From the NCBI RefSeq assembly GCF_023516615.1, contig NZ_JAMGBF010000027.1:1-64000 (forward strand): DNA of 64,000 nt, written 5' to 3'. The translations under genes and the position numbers were made by a program. Each line of letters begins with the position of its first letter. The stretch's first letter is position 1. This document shows positions 27,021 to 33,343 of the stretch, one piece after another. Source of the DNA: Streptomyces panaciradicis. Lineage in GTDB: Bacteria > Actinomycetota > Actinomycetes > Streptomycetales > Streptomycetaceae. The notes beneath the pieces are model-generated. The model saw nothing but the letters and a program-made list of their open reading frames with translations. It was not told the origin of the DNA and did not search any database.

Positions 27021-27923
27021 ATGTCCCCCACGTCCGAGGTTCCCGAGTCGGCCGCACCTGCCGCCGTCGCGGACACGTCCGGCGGGCGCCCGCTCACGGC
27101 CGGGACGGCGATGCTGGCCACCGCGGTCGCGGTGATCAGCCTTCCGGTGGGGGGAGTGCTGACGGTGGTGAACCTCACCGGGCACGTCTTCGGCGCCTGG
27201 CCCTCGCCGGACTCGCTCAGCCAGGGGCTCGTCGGCGCCGCCATGCTCGGCACCGCCCCGGCGCTGTTCACGGTCCACCGGGCCCGCCGGTGGCAGGAGG
27301 CGCGAACCCTGCTGTATCCACTGGCGGTCGTGCTGGTCGGCCTGTTCGGGGTCAGCGTCCTGCACGCCGGCGACCTCTTCATCGCCCAGGGCGGGTCCAT
27401 CGTCCCCGTCCTGTTCAGCGTGGGCTGGCTGCTGACGACGGGAGTCCTGGCGGTCGCCGCCGTCGCCCTGCTCGCGTGGCAGCACCTGGCCCCCGCGACG
27501 CCGCTGCCCGCGCGCACCGCCCCGCTGCCCGGCTGGTCGAAACCGGCGCTCGCCGTGCTCGGTTCGTCCTGGCTGGGTATCGGGGCGGGCCTGCTGACCC
27601 GCCCCGGCTTCTGGTCCGGCTTCGTCCCCTGGAGCACGAACCGCCTCGACGCCCAGGCCCTCGGCGTGTGGGCTCTCGCCCTCGGCGTCGGGGTGCTGGG
27701 CGCCCTCGCGGAGGACGACCTCGACCGCACCCGCCCGGCCCTGCTCGCCCTGCCGGGGACCGGGGCCGCCCTGACGCTCGTCCTGGCCTGCCGGGCCACG
27801 AGCGTCGACTGGTCCTCCGGTCCCGCGGCAGCGCTCGTCTGCATGGTCGCCGGGCTGCTGTTCGCCGGCGCGAGCGGGCGGGTGCTCCTCGCCCGCTCCT
27901 CCACCGTCACCCGTGGAACGTGA
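27021..27923 (+). CDS. Multi-pass membrane protein, hypothetical, 300 aa
   Basis: A soluble ~27-residue N-terminus is followed by about eight hydrophobic helices. No known domain is recognised. ATG 27021 has GGGAAAGG directly upstream and lies 41 nt after the DUF2306-like gene, so the two are probably co-transcribed under the second PadR regulator. Its 3' end overlaps the convergent lamin-tail gene by 17 bp. Function is unknown. Confidence 0.7.
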   Translation: MSPTSEVPESAAPAAVADTSGGRPLTAGTAMLATAVAVISLPVGGVLTVVNLTGHVFGAWPSPDSLSQGLVGAAMLGTAPALFTVHRARRWQEARTLLYPLAVVLVGLFGVSVLHAGDLFIAQGGSIVPVLFSVGWLLTTGVLAVAAVALLAWQHLAPATPLPARTAPLPGWSKPALAVLGSSWLGIGAGLLTRPGFWSGFVPWSTNRLDAQALGVWALALGVGVLGALAEDDLDRTRPALLALPGTGAALTLVLACRATSVDWSSGPAAALVCMVAGLLFAGASGRVLLARSSTVTRGT

Positions 27924-28401
27924 TGTACCCGTTGCCGTCGCCGTCGTTGCCGCTCTTGGTGTACGCGTGCGAATCGGCACCGCTGCCCGAGGGCTTGTAC
28001 ACGTAGATCGTGTCCTTGTCGTTGTTCCACATGAAGTTGCAGTTGTTGCGGTACACGACGTTGCGCGCGTCCGAGTCGGTGCCGTGGCCGCCCCGGAGCT
28101 TCACGTAGTCGCCCGGCTGGAGGTAGTGGTTGCGGGTGAAGGTGAACTTGTTGCCCGCCTTGTCCTTGACCACGTACCCCTTGAGGTTCACGGTCGTGCG
28201 GGACGAGTAGTTCTTCAGCGTCAGGTACTCCTCGTCCGTGTTGCCGGTGGAGCAGCTGTTGGAGTCCCGGCCGGGCGCGTCGTACTGGACGCCCTTGATC
28301 TTCAGCGCGGACTGGTACTCGGTGGCGTGCGCCGGGACGGCGGCCAGAACGGCGAGCGTGCCCGCGGCGGTGGCGGTCGCGGCGACAAGACGTATACGCA
28401 T
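27907..28401 (-). CDS. Secreted lamin-tail-domain (LTD) protein
   Basis: This 164-residue protein has a Sec signal peptide (RIRLVAATATAAGTLAVLAAVPAHA, cleavage near residue 26). The mature part reads DEEYLTLKNYSSRTTVNLKGYVVKDKAGNKFTF, then LQPGDYVKLRGGHGTDS, which is the Ig-like lamin tail domain common in secreted actinomycete proteins. It may bind DNA, cell wall or other proteins outside the cell; the role is unproven. ATG 28401 follows a GGGGGG-rich site. Confidence 0.85.
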   Translation of the reverse strand: MRIRLVAATATAAGTLAVLAAVPAHATEYQSALKIKGVQYDAPGRDSNSCSTGNTDEEYLTLKNYSSRTTVNLKGYVVKDKAGNKFTFTRNHYLQPGDYVKLRGGHGTDSDARNVVYRNNCNFMWNNDKDTIYVYKPSGSGADSHAYTKSGNDGDGNGYITFHG

Positions 28402-28512
28402 GGAGAAGTCCCCCCCTGTGTGCATGTTTCGTGAAGAATCTGGAGCGTATGCGACGGGGCGGAAGTGTGTGGTCGGTTCACCGAAATCGCGTCGTCCGGT
28501 TGCCCGGCCGTG

Positions 28513-29478
28513 TCAGTGGGGATAGGCCCGCGGTGGCCGCTGACGCGCCAGTCCGTCGCGGAACTCCGCGACGGCGGTGCTGATCTGACGCATCAGCGCG
28601 GTGTTCTCCAGCCGGTCGAGATAGAGGTTGCGGCGGGCCAGGGCGACGGCGTCCGCACAGAAGTACACGGACATCAGCGGATTGATGAACAGCTCGCTGT
28701 CCTTGGTCCGTTCCGTGAAGCGGACGTCACCGAAGTCGCCGCGCACGGCGGCCGCGACCGAGCCGTTGACGATGCTCGGATACGCGGGCGTGGCGCGCTG
28801 GGCGTGGGCCACCGCGTCGAGGTAGAGCGCTCCTTCGCGGCTCTCGCGCGGCAGGGAGAACGCGCCGAGATAGCCGCCGTCGCGGTCCAGCGCGGCCAGG
28901 TTCTCCAGCACCAGGGAGTGGTTGACGCCGTGGTGGGCGTCCACCCCGAACCCCAGGCAGGCCACGAGCCGTTGGGGTATCTCGTCCATGCCGTGCACGG
29001 CGGCCAGGCTCGCCATGTCCTCCTCCGGCGTGCCCAGTCCGTGCTCGTCGCCCCGCATCAGGATGTCGGTGCCGCCGTCCACCAGCACCACGGCGTCCAC
29101 TCCGCCCAGATGCTCCACGAGCGCGCGGTAGGCGGCGCGCAACGGCTGCACGCCCGTCTGCGGGAACGCGTACACCGTGGCCGGCAGCCCCTGCTCGTCG
29201 AGCCAGCGCGCGAGGGTGCGTTCCGGGAAGTAGTCGCCGCGCGCCGGGGTGTCGGGCCGCACGGCCGCCACGTCCGCCTCCAGCCACACGTCCAGGTCGA
29301 GGCCGTACAGGTCGGCGAAGGAGAGGTTGGCCAGATGGACCTCCTTGCCCGCCGACCGCAGCGCGAGGGCCAGCGGTAGCCCGGCGTACACGTCGAATCC
29401 GCCGCCCGCGCCGGCGACGAGGATGCGCCGCGCCTCGCGCAGACGAGTGAAGAAGGGGGGTTCTGTGAGGGTGAACAC
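28513..29478 (-). CDS. DUF1152 domain-containing protein
   Basis: This 321-residue soluble protein starts with a nucleotide-binding-like glycine loop (ILVAGAGGGFDVYAGLPLALAL). It has the motif VVLVDGGTDILMRGDEHGLGTPEEDM, with a DGG-D pattern typical of DUF1152. The family has a Rossmann-like fold and no proven function. The start is GTG 29478, with no purine-rich ribosome binding site, so the mRNA may be leaderless. The gene is 28 bp downstream of the FAD monooxygenase stop, possibly in the same unit. Confidence 0.85.
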   Translation of the reverse strand: MFTLTEPPFFTRLREARRILVAGAGGGFDVYAGLPLALALRSAGKEVHLANLSFADLYGLDLDVWLEADVAAVRPDTPARGDYFPERTLARWLDEQGLPATVYAFPQTGVQPLRAAYRALVEHLGGVDAVVLVDGGTDILMRGDEHGLGTPEEDMASLAAVHGMDEIPQRLVACLGFGVDAHHGVNHSLVLENLAALDRDGGYLGAFSLPRESREGALYLDAVAHAQRATPAYPSIVNGSVAAAVRGDFGDVRFTERTKDSELFINPLMSVYFCADAVALARRNLYLDRLENTALMRQISTAVAEFRDGLARQRPPRAYPH

Positions 29479-29506
29479 CGGGGGACGGTAACAGGCTGAG
29501 GGAATT

Positions 29507-30667
29507 TCAGGGCCGTGCGCTCAGGTCGGCCGTCCAGTCCAGCAGACGCGCGAGTTCCTCCTCGCCGGGGCGTGAGGGCGCGGCGCCGGTGCCGGCCGGG
29601 GACGGGGAGCTCACGCCTCGGGAGATGTTGCCGCTGACGGTGATGTTGTGCTCCACCCGCGGCCGGCGCAGCTCCTCGTAGCGGGCGAGGGCCGCGTCCG
29701 TGCCGGGGAGGTCGCGCAGGCACTTGGCGAGGACCACCGCGTCCTCCAGCGCCATGGACGCGCCCTGGCCGGTGGCCGGGGAGGCCGCGTGCGCGGCGTC
29801 GCCGACGAGCAGCACGCGGCCAGAGCGCCAGGGGCTGCCGGGCGGGATCTCGGTCGCCCGGGTGACCAGGACGTCGTCCCCGGTGGCCGCGACGATGTCC
29901 GCCGCCGGGGTGTCGTCCTCGCGCAGCAGCGGAAGGAGGGTCTCGCGCCATCCGGCGGAGGTGCCGTCGCCGATCTCCGAGGCGGGCAGCGGGTCGCCGC
30001 TCACGCGCGCGAACCAGTACGTCTCGCCCTCGGGGGAGACCGCGAAGCCGAAGGCCGCAGCGCTGCCGCGCACCATCGTGATGCAGGCGTCCCCCGCGGG
30101 CAGCCCCACCGCGGACGCGTAGCCGTAGAAGACCTGCTGGCCCGCGTAGCGCGGCCGGACGGCGGGCGCGAAGGCCGCGCGGACGGCAGAGTTCAGGCCG
30201 TCGGCGCCGATCAGCAGGTCGCCGCTCGCCGAAGTGCCGTCGGCGAAGCGGGCGGTGACGCCATTGGTGTCCTGCTCGACGGAGGCCAGCCGAGCGCCGT
30301 GCCGGACGGTGACGCCGCGGCGCACCGCCTCCGCCTGCAGCGCCGAGCCGAGGTCGCCGCGGCGCAGGCAGCGGTAGCGCAGCAGCGGGTCGGCCGCCTC
30401 GCCGAGCGGCACCTGCGCCACCTGCGTGCCGGCGCCGTCCAGGACCCGCATCGAGGTCAGCGGGAAGCCGAGGGCGGTGACCGCGGCGGAGGCGTCCAGC
30501 GCCGCCAGGGCGCGCATCCCGTTGCTCGCCAAAGTCAGGAAGGCGCCCAGGTCCTCGGCCGAGTCCGGGTGCGCCTCGTAGACACGGGCGTCCAGCCCCG
30601 CCCTGTGCAGTGCCAGAGCCGTCGCCGCGCCCGCGATCCCGCCGCCGATGACCAGCACCCGAGCCAC
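29507..30667 (-). CDS. FAD-dependent monooxygenase (PHBH family)
   Basis: This 386-residue flavoprotein has the N-terminal dinucleotide-binding motif VLVIGGGIAGAATALAL. The second FAD motif is in LLIGADGLNSAVR. The C-terminal FAD contact GRVLLVGDAAHAASPATGQGASMALEDAVVLA is diagnostic of class A hydroxylases. Such enzymes hydroxylate aromatic or polyketide substrates with NAD(P)H and O2; the substrate is not known here. GTG 30667 is chosen because a GGGGGTGGG stretch precedes it; the longer start at 30712 is less likely. Confidence 0.9.
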   Translation of the reverse strand: MARVLVIGGGIAGAATALALHRAGLDARVYEAHPDSAEDLGAFLTLASNGMRALAALDASAAVTALGFPLTSMRVLDGAGTQVAQVPLGEAADPLLRYRCLRRGDLGSALQAEAVRRGVTVRHGARLASVEQDTNGVTARFADGTSASGDLLIGADGLNSAVRAAFAPAVRPRYAGQQVFYGYASAVGLPAGDACITMVRGSAAAFGFAVSPEGETYWFARVSGDPLPASEIGDGTSAGWRETLLPLLREDDTPAADIVAATGDDVLVTRATEIPPGSPWRSGRVLLVGDAAHAASPATGQGASMALEDAVVLAKCLRDLPGTDAALARYEELRRPRVEHNITVSGNISRGVSSPSPAGTGAAPSRPGEEELARLLDWTADLSARP

Positions 30668-30787
30668 GCCCACCCCCGTGTGTCGGTACGGCCCCCGTGG
30701 TCGTACGCGCACCGGTATGAACGCTCCCTCGGCGGCGGAGGTTCCGCGGAGGGCGGCGAACGGGCCGGTTCACACACCGGACACGCC

Positions 30788-30834
30788 GAAGCCGGTGGAG
30801 TCACGCCGTTCGTCCGCGTGGCCCCACCGGCTTC
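30788..30834. terminator. Long hairpin downstream of the ferredoxin reductase gene
   Basis: GAAGCCGGTGG (30788-30798) and CCACCGGCTTC (30824-30834) are perfect 11-bp arms. A smaller CACGC/GCGTG stem lies within the 25-nt loop. It starts 8 bp after the reductase stop on the minus strand and fits a terminator. Confidence 0.5.
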
Positions 30835-30841
30835 CGTGAGG

Positions 30842-32206
30842 TCAGGCGCCGCTCTCGCGGAGCATGTCCTCGCGCTCGACGATCTTCACGCGCTCGCGGC
30901 CCTGCGGCTCGCCCAGCGCCTTCTCCGCCGCGTCCAGCCGGTACCAGCCCTCCCAGGTGGTGAAGCGGACGTTCCGGTCGGCGAGGAAGGCGTCCACGGC
31001 CGCCGGCTCCGGCGCGGCGGGGGTCTGCAGACGCCCGCCCGCGTAGTCGGCCAGCAGGTTGGCCACCGTCTCGTTGGCGTCGCCCTTGGTGTGGCCGATC
31101 AGGCCCACCGGACCGCGCCGGATCCAGCCGGTGACGTACGTCGACTGCAGGTGCTCGCCGGACTCCTGGACGACCCGGCCGCCCTGGTCGGGGACCGTGC
31201 CCGAGTCGATGTCCCAGGGCAGCTTGGGGAGTTTGTCGGACAGGTAGCCGACCGCGCGGTAGACGGCGGTGACGTCCCAGTCCTTGAACTCGCCGGTGCC
31301 CTTGACGTTGCCCGTGCCGTCCAGGGCGGTGCGCTCGGTGCGCAGCCCGACGACCTTGCCGTCCTCGCCGAGGACCTCGACGGGCGACTCGAAGAAGTGC
31401 AGGAACAGCTTGTGCGGGCGGTCACCGACGTCGCGGATCGCCCAGTTCTCCAGGGTCTTGGCGACCATGTCGGCCTGCTTGTTGCCGCGCCGGGTCTCGA
31501 TCGAGCCCGCGTCGTAGTCGATGTCCTCGGGGTCGACGACGACCTCGATGGTGGGGGAGTGGTCGAGTTCGCGCAGCTCCATCGGCGAGAACTTCGCCTG
31601 CGCCGGGCCGCGGCGGCCGAACACGTGGATCTCCAGCGCCTTGTTGGCCTTCAGGCCCTCGTAGACGTTCGGCGGGATCTCCGTCGGCAGCAGCTCGTCG
31701 GCCGTCTTGGCGAGGATGCGGGCCACGTCGAGGGCGACGTTGCCGACGCCGAGCACGGCGACCTTCTCGGCCTCCAGCGGCCAGGTGCGCGGCACGTCCG
31801 GGTGGCCGTCGTACCAGGACACGAAGTCGGCGGCGCCGTGGGAGCCGTCGAGGTCGATGCCGGGGATGCGCAGCTCACGGTCGGCGGTCGCGCCCGTGGA
31901 GAAGATCACGGCGTCGTAGAAGGCGCGCAGGTCGTCGAGGCTGATGTCGTTCGGGTAGTCGACGTTGCCGAACAGCCGGATCTGCGGCTTGTCGAGCACC
32001 TGGTGCAGGGCCGTGACGATGCCCTTGATGCGGGGGTGGTCGGGGGCGACGCCGTAGCGGATCAGCCCGAACGGCGCGGGCATGCGCTCGAAGAGGTCGA
32101 TGGACACACCGGGCTCGGCGGCCACGTCGGACTTGAGCAACGCGTCGGCGGCGTAGATCCCGGCGGGGCCGGCACCGACGATGGCTACCCGCAGGGGGCG
32201 GGGCAT
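30842..32206 (-). CDS. FAD-dependent ferredoxin-NADP+ reductase, FprA-like
   Basis: This 454-residue protein has an N-terminal FAD motif VAIVGAGPAGIYAADALL and an adrenodoxin-reductase-like GLIRYGVAPDHPRIKG. The NADP motif is VLGVGNVALDVARIL, followed by the substrate-like HVFGRRGPAQAKFS and the FAD-contact C-terminal TGWIRRGPVGLIGHTK. The enzyme transfers electrons between NADPH and ferredoxins, often for P450s or Fe-S proteins. The start is ATG 32206 with GAAGGGAAC. An iron-box-like site is about 50 bp upstream, suggesting repression by a DmdR/IdeR regulator when iron is plentiful. Confidence 0.9.
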   Translation of the reverse strand: MPRPLRVAIVGAGPAGIYAADALLKSDVAAEPGVSIDLFERMPAPFGLIRYGVAPDHPRIKGIVTALHQVLDKPQIRLFGNVDYPNDISLDDLRAFYDAVIFSTGATADRELRIPGIDLDGSHGAADFVSWYDGHPDVPRTWPLEAEKVAVLGVGNVALDVARILAKTADELLPTEIPPNVYEGLKANKALEIHVFGRRGPAQAKFSPMELRELDHSPTIEVVVDPEDIDYDAGSIETRRGNKQADMVAKTLENWAIRDVGDRPHKLFLHFFESPVEVLGEDGKVVGLRTERTALDGTGNVKGTGEFKDWDVTAVYRAVGYLSDKLPKLPWDIDSGTVPDQGGRVVQESGEHLQSTYVTGWIRRGPVGLIGHTKGDANETVANLLADYAGGRLQTPAAPEPAAVDAFLADRNVRFTTWEGWYRLDAAEKALGEPQGRERVKIVEREDMLRESGA

Positions 32207-32254
32207 GATCAGGTTCCCTTCGAGCGGCGAAAAGATCGACTCGAACAGGAAGCC

Positions 32255-32273
32255 TAAGCTAAGGCAAGCCTAA
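32255..32273 (-). promoter_or_regulatory. Iron-box-like site (DmdR/IdeR) before the ferredoxin reductase gene
   Basis: Read on the minus strand the site is TTAGGCTTGCCTTAGCTTA. It matches 13 of 19 positions of the DtxR/IdeR consensus (TTAGGTTAGGCTAACCTAA). TTAGGC recurs immediately after it. The AT-rich block overlaps the expected -10 area. The match is moderate; the position and the target (a ferredoxin reductase) make iron control credible. Confidence 0.5.
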
Positions 32274-32296
32274 GTCGGTACGCGGGTCCGGTCTAT

Positions 32297-32323
32297 GGGC
32301 TCATAAGCCGGGCTTATGAGCCC
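32297..32323. terminator. Perfect 12-bp hairpin downstream of chitosanase
   Basis: GGGCTCATAAGC (32297-32308) and GCTTATGAGCCC (32312-32323) pair perfectly around a 3-nt loop. It lies 20 bp after the chitosanase stop on the minus strand. The AT content in the stem also leaves open a role as an operator for the gene beyond, but the terminator reading is simpler. Confidence 0.6.
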
Positions 32324-32343
32324 ACAGAGTCCCTCCGGCGGTG

Positions 32344-33189
32344 TCAGCCGATGTGGTAGCTGTCGCCGTAGACCTTCCAGTCCAGCGGGGTGTTCAGGCA
32401 CAGGTTGCCCTTGCGCAGGAAGACGCGCTGCTCGGTGTCGACCCGGGTGGTGTCGCTGTGGGCCTCCTCCTGCTTCATCGCCCACACCCGGGCGTCCAGG
32501 AAGGCGTTGAGCCACGCCGTCTCGTCGCCGCCCTGCGCCGGCGGCTTCGCCTTGTTCAGGGCGCGCTTGCGTATGTTGCGGAAGCTGGTCGGGTCGTTGC
32601 CGTCGCCGTGCATGACGATGGCGTCGTAGTACGCGAACTGCCCCAGCGTGCCGATCCCGTCCGCCTTGCCCTGCTTGACGGCCGGGTTGAAGTACACCCG
32701 GTCCCGCTCGTCGTTCTGCGCCTGCTGGAACGCGCTGTCCTGGGCCGCCTTGCGCCAGTCCTTGGGGAAGTTCGGGTCGAGGCCGTCGTGGGAGTCGGAG
32801 CCGTTCACGTCGCGCAGGGCGGGCAGGTACTTGGCCAGGACGTTGCCGGGCTTGCGGTCGGTGTAGAGCTGGACGAGGTCGAGCATGTCGCCGGTGCCCG
32901 AGCAGAAGCCGATGATGCCGGCGGTGTAGCCGCGCCCGTCGCCGATGTCCTCGATGTACTTGTACTGCGCCTTCCAGTCGAGCGAGGAGTTCTCCGCGCT
33001 CGACACCAGCTGCATGGCGATCTCCTTCTTGGCGGGGTCGTCCAGCCCCACGCAGCCCGCGGCCGCCGGGGCCGCCGAGGCGTGGGAGGGGCGCAGCAGC
33101 AGCGGGGCCGCGGCCAGGGAGGCGCCGAACAGGGCGAGGAGCGTACGGCGCGAGGTGTGGACGGCGGTGGAGTCGGAAGCGTCTGTCAC
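32344..33189 (-). CDS. csn: Chitosanase, glycoside hydrolase family 46
   Basis: This 281-residue secreted enzyme hydrolyses beta-1,4 bonds in chitosan. The N-terminus has a twin-arginine signal (SRRTLLALFGASLAAAPLLL). The mature part contains LVSSAENSSLDWKAQYKYIEDIGDGRGYT, placing the catalytic Glu at residue 66 and Asp at 84, the same 18-residue spacing as Glu22/Asp40 of the well-studied N174 enzyme. The GTG 33189 start has GGAG 6 nt upstream. A 25-bp inverted repeat about 48 bp upstream is a likely CsnR-type operator, so expression is probably induced by chitosan oligomers. Confidence 0.93.
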   Translation of the reverse strand: MTDASDSTAVHTSRRTLLALFGASLAAAPLLLRPSHASAAPAAAGCVGLDDPAKKEIAMQLVSSAENSSLDWKAQYKYIEDIGDGRGYTAGIIGFCSGTGDMLDLVQLYTDRKPGNVLAKYLPALRDVNGSDSHDGLDPNFPKDWRKAAQDSAFQQAQNDERDRVYFNPAVKQGKADGIGTLGQFAYYDAIVMHGDGNDPTSFRNIRKRALNKAKPPAQGGDETAWLNAFLDARVWAMKQEEAHSDTTRVDTEQRVFLRKGNLCLNTPLDWKVYGDSYHIG

Positions 33190-33236
33190 GGGTGCTCCAA
33201 AGGGGAGTGGGGGGTGGGGAGTTGGCCGTGCTTCAC

Positions 33237-33261
33237 TCTGATAGGAAGGTTTCCTATCAGA
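33237..33261. promoter_or_regulatory. Chitosanase operator, 11-bp perfect arms
   Basis: TCTGATAGGAA (33237-33247) and TTCCTATCAGA (33251-33261) are perfect arms around GGT. The core AGGAA-N3-TTCCT resembles the palindrome described upstream of Streptomyces chitosanase genes and bound by CsnR. It is ~48 bp before the csn start, where it should overlap the promoter. Confidence 0.65.
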
Positions 33262-33343
33262 AGCTGGCCGCGAGGGACACCCACTGCGGAGAAGTTCGCG
33301 GGAAACGGGGAGAACTTCGTAGGGAACGACGAAGCCCGTGCCG

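Noticed and set aside
29648..32257. An 869-residue plus-strand frame
   Set aside because: It is antisense to the FAD monooxygenase and ferredoxin reductase genes, which have full motif sets; its composition is that of high-GC shadow frames.
32297..32323. 12-bp perfect dyad as an operator of the ferredoxin reductase
   Set aside because: It lies 20 bp after the chitosanase stop with a 3-nt loop, so a terminator is simpler; the iron-box-like site is better placed for the reductase promoter.
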